Assembly: GCF_024662015.1 (NCBI RefSeq)
Contig: NZ_CP102480.1
Span: 4,582,501-4,646,500 of the forward strand
Source of the DNA: Nisaea acidiphila
GTDB taxonomy: Bacteria > Pseudomonadota > Alphaproteobacteria > Thalassobaculales > Thalassobaculaceae
DNA length: 64,000 nucleotides
Direction: 5' to 3'
Each line of letters begins with the position of its first letter. Position 1 is the first letter of the stretch. The notes under the pieces were generated by a model. It saw only the letters and a list, made by a program, of their open reading frames with translations, was not told the origin of the DNA and did no database searches. Shown in pieces: positions 28,282 through 36,775 of the stretch. Made by a program: the position numbers and the translations under genes.

Positions 28282-29349
28282 ATGACGAACAAGAAGACCT
28301 TTTCGCGCCGTGGCCTGTTGACCGCGGCCGTCGGCGCCGTGGCTCTGTCCGCGGTTGCGCTTCCCGCCTTGGCGGATTCCGTGACCGTCGCTTCCTGGGG
28401 CGGCTCCTATCAAAATGCGCAGAGTCTCGCCCTGTTCCAGCCTGCCGCCAAGGCGCTCGGGATCACCGTGAAGGAAGAGACCTATGGCGGCATGTCTGAC
28501 GTGCGCCTTAAGGTGAAGGCCGGCGCGGTCGGCTGGGACATGGTCTCCAGCGGGTCCGGCAGCGCGGCGCGGGCTGCGGCGGAAGGACTGCTCGAAAAAA
28601 TCGATTTCGGCGTGGTCGATGTCTCGACCTTCTATCCGGGGCTCTACACGGATTACTGCGTCGGCAGCGATGTGTTCTCGACGGTGATGGCCTTCAATAC
28701 CTCGACCTTCGGCGACAAGGGGCCGGGCAGCTGGGCCGATTTCTGGGACGTGAAGAAGTTCCCGGGCAAGCGCGCCTACCGCAACAAGGTCGCCGGTGCG
28801 CTTGAGCCGGCGCTGATGGCCGACGGCGTGGCGCCGGAAGACGTATACAAGGTCCTCGACAGCGAGGAAGGCATCAAGCGCGCGCTCGACAAGATCCGTG
28901 AGCTGAAGCCGCATGTCGCTGTCTGGTGGAAGTCCGGCGCCCAGCATGCCCAGCTCATGAAGGACGGCGAGGTTGACATGACCACCGGCTGGAACGGCCG
29001 TTTCGACGTCGCCAAAAAGGACGGTGCGAAGGTGGCCTATACCTTCAATCAGGCGCTGCTCGACTATGATTGCTTCGCCATTCCGAAGGGCGCGCCGAAC
29101 AAGGACCTGGCCATGAAGTTTCTGGCCGAGATGAGCAAGCCGGAAATCCAGGCCAACCTGCCGGAGCACATCACTTACGGCCCGACGAACAAGAAAGCTT
29201 ACGAGATCGGGAAGATCGACGAAGCCATGGCGCGCGCGATGCCGTCCCATCCGGACAATGCCAAGCTGCAGCTTCCGGTCAGTCTCGCCTGGTACGCCAA
29301 GTGGGAGCAGAAGGCCGCTGCCATGTATCAGGACATGCTCACGGAATAA
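28282..29349 (+). CDS. ABC transporter substrate-binding protein, spermidine/putrescine (PotD/PotF) type
   Basis: 355 residues. A twin-arginine signal (FSRRGLLTAA) with a hydrophobic core and AxA cleavage near residue 31 suggests Tat export. The mature part has TVASWGGSYQNA, WADFWDVKKFPGKRA, and the substrate-pocket stretch AVWWKSGAQHAQLMKDGEVDM typical of polyamine-type binding proteins. ATG 28282 follows the weak site CGGAG. It is first in a binding-protein, ATPase, permease, permease operon. A stem-loop at 29376-29401 follows the stop. Ligand: a polyamine or other positively charged amine is likely but not proven. Confidence 0.9.
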   Translation: MTNKKTFSRRGLLTAAVGAVALSAVALPALADSVTVASWGGSYQNAQSLALFQPAAKALGITVKEETYGGMSDVRLKVKAGAVGWDMVSSGSGSAARAAAEGLLEKIDFGVVDVSTFYPGLYTDYCVGSDVFSTVMAFNTSTFGDKGPGSWADFWDVKKFPGKRAYRNKVAGALEPALMADGVAPEDVYKVLDSEEGIKRALDKIRELKPHVAVWWKSGAQHAQLMKDGEVDMTTGWNGRFDVAKKDGAKVAYTFNQALLDYDCFAIPKGAPNKDLAMKFLAEMSKPEIQANLPEHITYGPTNKKAYEIGKIDEAMARAMPSHPDNAKLQLPVSLAWYAKWEQKAAAMYQDMLTE

Positions 29350-29375
29350 CCCGGCTCTTATTATTCCGTTGGGGA

Positions 29376-29401
29376 GGGGACGGCAGTTCGCTGCCGTCCC
29401 C
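29376..29401 (+). terminator. Stem-loop between binding-protein and ATPase genes
   Basis: A perfect 11-base-pair stem (GGGGACGGCAG with CTGCCGTCCCC) on a TTCG loop, without a T run. Such intergenic hairpins behind binding-protein genes commonly stabilise the upstream transcript or partly terminate, giving excess binding protein over the membrane parts. Which applies here is not visible. Confidence 0.7.
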
Positions 29402-29466
29402 TAATTCCCGGCCGCGGCTGGAGCTGCAGCCTGTATTCTCACAATTTCACTGACTGCGAGTTGGGA

Positions 29467-30546
29467 ATGTCGAAGCTTGATGCGCTTCCGATATCGATTT
29501 CCGGTCTGACGAAGAGCTATGGTGATATCTTCGCCCTCAATCACGTCGACCTTGAGGTCCGGAGCGGCGAGTTCCTGACCCTGCTGGGCCCGTCGGGCTC
29601 CGGCAAGACCACGCTGCTGATGGCACTCGCGGGCTTTACCCGCCCGGATCACGGCAGCATTCGGTTCGGTGAGGACGAGATTGTCACCATGCCCCCGCAT
29701 AAGCGAGGTGTCGGCATGGTGTTTCAGAACTATGCCCTGTTCCCGCATATGAGCGTCGCGGCCAACGTCGCCTATCCTCTTAAGCTGCGGAAGACACCGA
29801 AGGCGGAGGCCGACCGCCTCGTCGAGGAGGCGCTAGAAACGGTGCAGCTCGGTGGTTATGGCGAGCGGCGGATCAGCCAGCTTTCCGGCGGGCAGAAACA
29901 GCGTGTCGCCCTCGCCCGCGCGATCGTCTTTAGCCCGCGCATTCTACTGATGGACGAACCGCTTTCGGCGCTGGACAAGAACCTCCGCGAGCAGATGCAG
30001 ATCGAGCTGCGCCATCTGCACGAGAAGCTCGGCATGACGACGGTCTATGTCACCCACGACCAGCGCGAGGCGCTGACCATGTCGGACCGGATCGCGGTGA
30101 TCAATCACGGCCGGTTGATGCAGCTCGACACGCCGCGGCAGATCTATGAGCGCCCGGCGAACCGCTTCATCGCCGAGTTTATCGGAGAGTCGACCTTCCT
30201 CAAGCTGGAGCGGTCCGGAGACCGGATCAGTTTTGCCGGTGTCGAACTGGATGTGGGCGAGGTTCCCGACGGCAACGAACTATCGCTTGTCGTCCGTCCC
30301 GAGCGGTTGACGATCCTCAACGGAGACGACCCGGGAAAAACCAATATCTTCCCGGGAACGGTGCGCGATCTGGTCTACCAGGGCGATACGACGTTGGCCT
30401 ATGTGACCCTCGCGGACGGAACGGATATTGCGGTCCGTGCCGGGATGCGGAGCGAGGCGGCGATCGACACCGTGTCGATCGGAGAGCGCGTTGCGCTCGG
30501 TCTGAAGCCGGCCGACGTGGTGCTTATTCCCGGCGAAGAGGCATGA
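29467..30546 (+). CDS. ABC transporter ATPase, PotA type
   Basis: 359 residues. Walker A is GPSGSGKTT, the signature LSGGQKQRVALARA, and Walker B ILLMDEPLSALD, followed by a switch histidine in VTHDQ. The C-terminal ~110 residues form a TOBE-like regulatory domain (SLVVRPERLTIL). ATG 29467 is used; a TTG two codons upstream is possible. It would power the import of the ligand captured by the upstream binding protein. Its stop overlaps the first permease by 4 bases (ATGA). Confidence 0.95.
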   Translation: MSKLDALPISISGLTKSYGDIFALNHVDLEVRSGEFLTLLGPSGSGKTTLLMALAGFTRPDHGSIRFGEDEIVTMPPHKRGVGMVFQNYALFPHMSVAANVAYPLKLRKTPKAEADRLVEEALETVQLGGYGERRISQLSGGQKQRVALARAIVFSPRILLMDEPLSALDKNLREQMQIELRHLHEKLGMTTVYVTHDQREALTMSDRIAVINHGRLMQLDTPRQIYERPANRFIAEFIGESTFLKLERSGDRISFAGVELDVGEVPDGNELSLVVRPERLTILNGDDPGKTNIFPGTVRDLVYQGDTTLAYVTLADGTDIAVRAGMRSEAAIDTVSIGERVALGLKPADVVLIPGEEA

Positions 30547-31448
30547 GCACGATTTCGGGCATCGCTGCCGCGCCTCGCGCCAACGAGGTGCTGCTGAACC
30601 GTCAGGACTGGCAGGAACGCTGGGCTCTGCTCGGCTTGGCATCGCCCGCCGTGCTGACCATCCTGATCGTCATGGTCATCCCGGTCGGCTGGCTGTTCTA
30701 TCTCTCCTTTCTCTCCGACGATGGCAGTTTCTCGCTTGAGCATTACGAGCGGATGCTGGAGAGCAAGGCCTATGCGCGGATCTTCTGGACCACCTTCAAG
30801 GTCAGCTTCCTGACCACCGGTCTCTGTATCCTGATCGGTTATCCGCTCGCCTATTTTCTCTCGCAGCTCGGCCCGCGCGCGGCGACGCTCTGCATGCTGA
30901 CGGTACTGCTGCCGTTCTGGACCTCGCTTCTGGTGCGCACCTATGCCTGGCTGGTGCTGCTGCAGCGTCAGGGGCTGGTCAATCGCTGGGGCATGGAACT
31001 CGGCCTCTGGGAAGAACCGCTGGCGCTGGTGCATAACCTCAACGGCACGCTGATCGGTATGGTCCATATCATGCTGCCGTTCCTGGTCCTGCCGCTTTAC
31101 GGTTCGATGAAGGCGATCAGCACGGACTATCTGAAGGCCTCGTCCAATCTCGGGGCCGGGCCGGTGCAGACCTTCTGGAACATCTTCTTTCCGCTCTCGC
31201 TGCCGGGTCTCTTCGCCGGCGCGCTCATCGTCTTCGTGCTCTGCCTCGGATTCTTCGTCACCCCGGCAGTGCTGGGCGGCGGCAAGGTGATCATGGTCTC
31301 CAACCAGATCACCCGGAATATCGAACTGTTCTTCAACTGGGGGGCGGCGAGCGCGCTTGGCGTCGTGCTGCTGCTGATCACGCTCGGGATCCTCTTCGCG
31401 GCCTCGCGTCTGCTCAATCTCAACCGCGTGCTGGGAGGAGGGCACTGA
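30543..31448 (+). CDS. ABC transporter permease, PotB type
   Basis: 301 residues with about six hydrophobic segments. The EAA-like loop (YLKASSNLGAGPVQTFWNIFFPLSLPG) contacts the ATPase. The start overlaps the ATPase stop (ATGA) and its stop overlaps the next start by one base (TGATG), so the operon is translationally coupled. Confidence 0.94.
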   Translation: MSTISGIAAAPRANEVLLNRQDWQERWALLGLASPAVLTILIVMVIPVGWLFYLSFLSDDGSFSLEHYERMLESKAYARIFWTTFKVSFLTTGLCILIGYPLAYFLSQLGPRAATLCMLTVLLPFWTSLLVRTYAWLVLLQRQGLVNRWGMELGLWEEPLALVHNLNGTLIGMVHIMLPFLVLPLYGSMKAISTDYLKASSNLGAGPVQTFWNIFFPLSLPGLFAGALIVFVLCLGFFVTPAVLGGGKVIMVSNQITRNIELFFNWGAASALGVVLLLITLGILFAASRLLNLNRVLGGGH

Positions 31449-32263
31449 TGAACTGGCTGAAGCGCCCCGCCTCGGAGACCCAGATCACGCACGGTCAGCG
31501 GCTCTGGCTCTACATCATTTCCACGGTCATCATGGTGCTGCTCGTGGCGCCGACCGTGATCGTCATCCCGATGTCCTTCTCGGCCTCGCAATATCTCGAA
31601 TTCCCGCCACGGGAATGGTCGTTGCGCTGGTACGAGCATTACGTCAACTCGCCGGCCTGGATGGATGCGACCTGGACTTCCTTGAAAGCCGGTTTTCTCA
31701 CCATGTGTCTGGCGACACCGGTCGGAGTGGCCGCGGCCTACGGCCTCCATGTCTCGCGCCATCCGCTCGGGCAATTCTTCTATGTCCTGCTGATCACGCC
31801 GATCATGGTCCCGGTTATCCTGATCGCGATCGCGGCCTTTTATGTCTTTGTCCAGATCAAGCTGGTGAACAGCCTTCTCGGGCTGGTCATCGCCCACACG
31901 ATCCTCGCCCTGCCGCTCGTCCTCATCGTCGTGAGCGCGGCGCTGAAAAGCTACGACATGAACCAGGAAATGGCCGCGCGCAGCCTCGGGGCCTCGCGGC
32001 TGACGGCGTTCCTTGGAATCACCCTGCCGCAGATCCGGTTCTCCGTTCTGACCGCCGCTTTGCTCTCTTTTCTCACCTCATTCGACGAGGTGATTATCGC
32101 CATGTTCGTCTCTGGCGGGGAAAATTCGACCCTGACGCGAAACATGTTCAACGCGCTGCGCGATCAGATCGATCCGACCATCGCTTCGATTTCGACCATC
32201 ATGATCGTGATTTCGTCGACGCTGTTGATCCTCAGTCAGCTTTTCGGAAAGTCGCGCGACTGA
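31448..32263 (+). CDS. ABC transporter permease, PotC type
   Basis: 271 residues with about six membrane segments and the EAA loop (MAARSLGASRLTAFLGITLPQIR). It is the second permease of the polyamine-type importer. It closes the operon. The MFS gene follows on the same strand after about 80 bases. Confidence 0.94.
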   Translation: MNWLKRPASETQITHGQRLWLYIISTVIMVLLVAPTVIVIPMSFSASQYLEFPPREWSLRWYEHYVNSPAWMDATWTSLKAGFLTMCLATPVGVAAAYGLHVSRHPLGQFFYVLLITPIMVPVILIAIAAFYVFVQIKLVNSLLGLVIAHTILALPLVLIVVSAALKSYDMNQEMAARSLGASRLTAFLGITLPQIRFSVLTAALLSFLTSFDEVIIAMFVSGGENSTLTRNMFNALRDQIDPTIASISTIMIVISSTLLILSQLFGKSRD

Positions 32264-32346
32264 AGTGCCATTGAGGAGACTATCGGTCGTAGCCGGCTGT
32301 CCCTAGGCTGTCGGGCGTTTGATTGTCTCAACGGAGCTGAGTGCTT

Positions 32347-33567
32347 ATGCCGCTCTTTCGTGGACCGGCAATAGCCGCGTCCTTTTCGGTCCTGATCCTG
32401 TGCCTCGGAATGACCGCGCTCGGTCGCGGGGCCGGGGAAAGCTATGCGGTCTTCCTTCTCCCACTCTCTGCCGATCTTGGCTGGGATCGTTCGTCCGCGA
32501 CCTCGGTTTATTCGATTTTCATGGCGGCGACCGGATTCTTCGCGCCACTGGCGGGGTACCTCTTCGACCGCTATGGCGGACGTCTCGTCTATGTTGCGGG
32601 GTTGCTGGCTCTGGCGGCGGGGTATTTCGCAGCGGGCAGTCTCTCGGAACTCTGGCACTTCCAGCTTGCCATCGGGGTCTTTTGCGGTTTCGGCGCAGCG
32701 CTGATCGGGCTTGCGCCGGCGCAAGCCGTCGTGAGCCGCTGGTTCGACAAGGGGTTGGCGACCGCACTGGCCATGACCTATGGCGGTCTCGGCGTCGGGA
32801 CCCTCGTGATGGCCCCGCTCGCGGAATATCTGATCGCCGAGCAGGGCTGGCGCGCGGCCTATGGCTGGTACGCCGCGGTATTCGTGGTTCTGGGCCTCTT
32901 CGTATTGTTCCTGCCCTGGCGCAGGATTGCTGAAGGCGCGGAAGGCAATCCCAGGCGTCATGCGCGCGGCATCGAAAAGTCGGGGCCTTCCCTGTTCGCC
33001 GCTCTGAAGACCGGCGCATTCTGGGTCTTCTTCGCCATCTTCTTCGTAACCGCCATGTCGATCTATGGCGTGAGCCTGCAATCGGTGGCCTATTTGGTCA
33101 GCGAAGGCATGAGCGAGCGGCAGGCCGCGTTCGCCTTCGGCACGGCGGGGATGCTGTCTTTCTTCGGTATGACCCTGACAGGCATGCTGGCAGACCGGTT
33201 CGGACATCGGATCGTGGCCACGTCGAGTTACGGCCTGACTGTGATCGCGATTGGCGCGCTCTACATGCTGCCGTCCGACGGGACGGGCATTCTGCTTGTG
33301 ATCTATATCGCGTGTTTCGGTCTCAGCATGGGGGCGAGAGGGCCGATCATCACCACGCTGATGGCGCGCCGCTTCTCGGGGTCCGGGATCGGAGCAATTC
33401 TCGGAGCGGCCAATTTCGGGCAGGGGATCGGGGCCGGGTTCGGCGCTTTCTTGTCAGGTGTGCTTTTCGATCTCACCGGCGGCTATGGTCTGGCCTTTGC
33501 CGTCTGCACCGCTGCTGCGATCCTCGGCGCCGGCCTGTTCTGGACAGTCGGCGCCGAGAAAAAGTGA
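32347..33567 (+). CDS. MFS transporter, oxalate/formate-antiporter-like
   Basis: About 406 residues with 12 hydrophobic segments. The GxxxDRxGGR-like motif LFDRYGGR follows helix 2, and a repeat of it (LADRFGHRIV) follows helix 8. This is the layout of the monocarboxylate/oxalate-formate branch of the MFS, so a small organic acid is the likely cargo. ATG 32347 has GGAG 10 bases upstream; GTG 32341 is an alternative start. It follows the amine transporter and may carry a product of that pathway. Confidence 0.82.
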   Translation: MPLFRGPAIAASFSVLILCLGMTALGRGAGESYAVFLLPLSADLGWDRSSATSVYSIFMAATGFFAPLAGYLFDRYGGRLVYVAGLLALAAGYFAAGSLSELWHFQLAIGVFCGFGAALIGLAPAQAVVSRWFDKGLATALAMTYGGLGVGTLVMAPLAEYLIAEQGWRAAYGWYAAVFVVLGLFVLFLPWRRIAEGAEGNPRRHARGIEKSGPSLFAALKTGAFWVFFAIFFVTAMSIYGVSLQSVAYLVSEGMSERQAAFAFGTAGMLSFFGMTLTGMLADRFGHRIVATSSYGLTVIAIGALYMLPSDGTGILLVIYIACFGLSMGARGPIITTLMARRFSGSGIGAILGAANFGQGIGAGFGAFLSGVLFDLTGGYGLAFAVCTAAAILGAGLFWTVGAEKK

Positions 33568-33577
33568 CGGGTCCGGA

Positions 33578-35983
33578 TTACTTGCTGCGGACCTGGGAAA
33601 GGAAATCCTCGACCTGACGATTCAGGCTCTGGATCTGCTCGGTCAGCTCACGCGCCCGGCCGCTAACCGCGTCCGCGGCACCGCCCGAGATTTCGGCGCT
33701 CGCATTCACGCCCTCGATGTTCCGGGCCACATCGTCCGCGCTCATGCTGGCTTCCTCGATGTTCCGCGCGATCTCCTGGGTGGCGGATGTCTGCTCCTCC
33801 ATCGCCGCGGCGATACTTGCGGAGATTTCTCCAAGCTCCTGAATGACCTTGGACACTTCCTCCATATTCGTGGAGGCACGGTCGGTCTCCTGCTGGATGG
33901 CGGTAACGCTTTCGGAGACCTTCTCGGTCGCCTGGGCCGTCTGGCTCGCGAGATTTTTCACCTCGGACGCCACCACCGCGAACCCTTTGCCGGCATCTCC
34001 TGCGCGGGCGGCCTCGATGGTGGCGTTGAGGGCCAGAAGGTTGGTCTGCTCGGCGATTTCCTGGATCAGCTGAACTACGTCGGTGATCTCGTCGACCGCT
34101 TTGCGAAGCGTGCCCATCAATTCGACCGATTGACCGGCCCGGTTCGACGCATCGCGCGACTTCTCGTTGGAAATGGCGATTTGACGGCTGATCTCCTGAA
34201 TTGAGGACGTCAGCTCAGAGGTCGCCGCCGCGACGGTCTGCACGTTCGCGCTCGCTTCGGTCGATGCCGCCGCTACCGCTGCCGCCTGATCGTGCGTCTT
34301 GGCGATGGCAGAGGTCACTTCGGTGGCCGAGCCTTCCATGGTTCCGCCGGCATCGGCCACCCGCTGGGCGATGGTCTTGACCGAATGTTCGAAATTGTCG
34401 GCAAGCTCCGTCATCTGGCGCCGTTTCTCCTCGGTCGAGCGGCGCTCGTTGTCCTGTTGCTCGCGCTCCAGGCGTTTAACCTCGTTCGCATTGTCCTTGA
34501 AGACCTGGACCGCGCGCGCCATCTCGGCGATCTCGTCCTTGCGGTCAGTCATCGGGATTTCGCTCTCGAGGTCGCCATCGGCCAGTCCGTTCATAGAGCC
34601 GGTGATGACAGAGATCGGTCGCACGATGCTGCGCGCGATCAGGAAGGCAAGGAAGACCCCGAGTGCGACGCCGCCGACCGTGCCGAGGACGATCGAGAGT
34701 ACCGACTGCTCTTTGAGATCGCGGAGGTCGGCGATCTTCTGGTCCTTGTAATTGCTGGTCAGGGTGGCGTTCCGGGCCTCTACCGAGCGCATCTCGGATT
34801 CGATCGCGGCTTGCCGGTCGAGCGTTTCCGCGACGACGTTGAGCTGCTCACGAAAGTTCTTCGCGGCTCGTGCCGCGCTGATAGCAAGATCGCCGAATTC
34901 TCCCGGAAGCGCTTTTTTGATCACGAGCGCTTTCGAGAACACACGTGCGACAGCGCCGGAGATGGCATTCTCGCTATTCGTGCGCGCCTCTTCTGTATCT
35001 GCTGAAATATAAGCTTGGGTTTCCGCTGCCATCAGATCCGCCGCGACGACCATTTCTAGGGTTGCAACGCGGGCGTTTGTCGCCGACTCGCTATTCGTTT
35101 TCGCGCTCTTGTAGCTTTCAGTCGCGTCGGCGAGTGCACTCTTGCGGTCTGCCAGAATTTCCGCCGCCGCGTTGCCGAGAGACCCGCTGGCGTCGGCAAG
35201 TTCTTCGAACAGCGCGTTGAGGCCGGGCTGGTTATCCTGCACAGCTTGGACGAGTTGGGAGAATAGTTTGCGGTAGGTGACCGTGATCTGGGCCACTTTG
35301 CCCGCGGCCGCCTCGGCGTCGGTGCCGGCGGCCGCTTTCCTGAGCGATAACGCACCGAGGAACAGCTTTTTCGTGCCCGCTTCCAGAGAGGATCTGGCCT
35401 CTTCGGTGCGGTCCAGACGATAGGCGGCTTCGGCGGCCCTGATCGCGTTGCTTTCCGCAAGTAGCGTGTTGGAAGCGTTCATGATCGCCATGCTGCTGTC
35501 GCGAACGGCCGAGGCTTGCGCTTCCTCGGCGCGGTTCGAATTGAAGATTTCCTCCGCACCCGCGCTCAGCTTTGTGGCGCTTTCCTTGATCGCCTGTGCT
35601 TCGCCAGCCATCAGGTCCGTAACCTGCCTGGTTTCTGAATTGACGGTGTACAACTCGCCGAGTTTCGCTTCGTAGGTTTCGAGTTCTTTCTCGATTTTTG
35701 CGATGGAAGCGTCGCCTCCGCTGGTCACCAGATTTGAAAGCTTCTGTTCCGCTTCCCGGGTGCCGGCAATTGCCGGGTCGTAATATTTTTGATCCCGGCT
35801 CATCGCGTAGAGGTTCGCTTGGCTGTTCGCCTCTCCGAACGTATCGACAGCGTCGAGGAGGTTCAGGGTGAGCGTGATGTCCCGATCGTAGCGGTTCAGT
35901 CCAAAATAGCCGATTAGACCGACGCCGCCTGCGATGACCAATGTGACCGCGAAACCTGATGCAATTCTGAATCCTATGCGCAT
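33578..35983 (-). CDS. Methyl-accepting chemotaxis protein with large duplicated helical sensor
   Basis: 801 residues. TM1 is at about 5-27, a ~400-residue periplasmic region follows, TM2 is at about 427-449, HAMP at about 452-505, then a cytoplasmic domain with the tip [18 protein letters not shown] and [10 protein letters not shown], ending FLSQVRSK. The periplasmic region is unusually long and appears to hold at least two related helical modules (about 184-250 and 320-390, both with a TEEAR segment followed by FxKALxxKKA-type helix), in the manner of helical-bimodular (HBM) sensors. ATG 35983 is preceded by AAGGGCGG. It is divergent from a secreted Cache-like gene. Confidence 0.9.
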   Translation of the reverse strand: MRIGFRIASGFAVTLVIAGGVGLIGYFGLNRYDRDITLTLNLLDAVDTFGEANSQANLYAMSRDQKYYDPAIAGTREAEQKLSNLVTSGGDASIAKIEKELETYEAKLGELYTVNSETRQVTDLMAGEAQAIKESATKLSAGAEEIFNSNRAEEAQASAVRDSSMAIMNASNTLLAESNAIRAAEAAYRLDRTEEARSSLEAGTKKLFLGALSLRKAAAGTDAEAAAGKVAQITVTYRKLFSQLVQAVQDNQPGLNALFEELADASGSLGNAAAEILADRKSALADATESYKSAKTNSESATNARVATLEMVVAADLMAAETQAYISADTEEARTNSENAISGAVARVFSKALVIKKALPGEFGDLAISAARAAKNFREQLNVVAETLDRQAAIESEMRSVEARNATLTSNYKDQKIADLRDLKEQSVLSIVLGTVGGVALGVFLAFLIARSIVRPISVITGSMNGLADGDLESEIPMTDRKDEIAEMARAVQVFKDNANEVKRLEREQQDNERRSTEEKRRQMTELADNFEHSVKTIAQRVADAGGTMEGSATEVTSAIAKTHDQAAAVAAASTEASANVQTVAAATSELTSSIQEISRQIAISNEKSRDASNRAGQSVELMGTLRKAVDEITDVVQLIQEIAEQTNLLALNATIEAARAGDAGKGFAVVASEVKNLASQTAQATEKVSESVTAIQQETDRASTNMEEVSKVIQELGEISASIAAAMEEQTSATQEIARNIEEASMSADDVARNIEGVNASAEISGGAADAVSGRARELTEQIQSLNRQVEDFLSQVRSK

Positions 35984-36137
35984 GGTGGTATCCGCCCTTA
36001 AGAACTGACTTTGTTTGTTGGTTAAACCTTTAGCCGTTTGAATTAAAATGGCGTTAACAGCATAACTCAAAAGTACGTTAATAGAATTTTTACAACATTA
36101 GTGCGGGATGGCGTGGGCAGCTTAGGAGGAGGTTCCC

Positions 36138-36710
36138 ATGAGAATTTTTGTAAAAACACTTACTTTGTTTGCGGTTTTATTCGCATTCACCGCGACGGCG
36201 AAGGCGAATGACTTCGAGCCGCAGATCAAGGCGTTCTACGACAGCACCGTGAAGGCATGGCTTTCCGATCCTGCAGTGATTGAGGCGATCAAGGCACAGA
36301 ATGCGGAAACCTCTGGCTACGACGCAGGGAAAATCGATACTCTCGACAAGCAATGGCGGGCCGAAGCGAAGGCGGGTGGCGGCGACCTCGTGAATAAGGT
36401 CGCGGGCAACAGTCTTTCCGGTTGGCTGAAGCAGAAGAAGGAAGAAGCGGGCGGTAAGATCGCCGAAATCTTCGTCATGGATGCGAAAGGCCTGAATGTC
36501 GGCATGAGCGACACGACGTCCGACTACATGCAAGGCGACGAGGGCAAGCATCAGAAAACCTATGGAGCCGGCGCCGACGCGGTCTTCATCGACGAGGTGG
36601 AGTTCGACGAGAGCTCCGGGGCGTTTCAGTCTCAGTTGTCTGCAACGATCAGTGACGGCGGATCGCCGATCGGTGCCATCACGGTCGGTGTGAACGTCGA
36701 GAAGCTGTAA
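36138..36710 (+). CDS. Secreted single-Cache-like protein beside chemoreceptor gene
   Basis: A 190-residue protein with a Sec signal peptide (cleavage near AKAND, about 23) and strong site AGGAGGAGG before ATG 36138. It is homologous to the protein at 11683-12291, sharing EIFVMDAxGLNVGxS (from 110), TSDxxQGDE, DAVFIDExEF and a PIGAxTV ending. That profile fits a single Cache/PDC sensor fold in the periplasm. It is divergent from the large chemoreceptor gene with 154 bases between. As with its homolog, a role as soluble sensor partner for the receptor is inferred from context. Confidence 0.8.
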   Translation: MRIFVKTLTLFAVLFAFTATAKANDFEPQIKAFYDSTVKAWLSDPAVIEAIKAQNAETSGYDAGKIDTLDKQWRAEAKAGGGDLVNKVAGNSLSGWLKQKKEEAGGKIAEIFVMDAKGLNVGMSDTTSDYMQGDEGKHQKTYGAGADAVFIDEVEFDESSGAFQSQLSATISDGGSPIGAITVGVNVEKL

Positions 36711-36744
36711 GCGCCAACGGCGAATACCAGCGCACGCAATAACG

Positions 36745-36775
36745 AAAGGCCGCCATATGGCGGCCTTTCCGTTTT
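36745..36775. terminator. Bidirectional terminator
   Basis: A perfect 24-base palindrome (AAAGGCCGCC-ATAT-GGCGGCCTTT) with TTTT following on the plus strand and TTCG-type sequence on the minus. It lies between the convergent Cache-like and acyl-CoA dehydrogenase genes. Confidence 0.85.
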
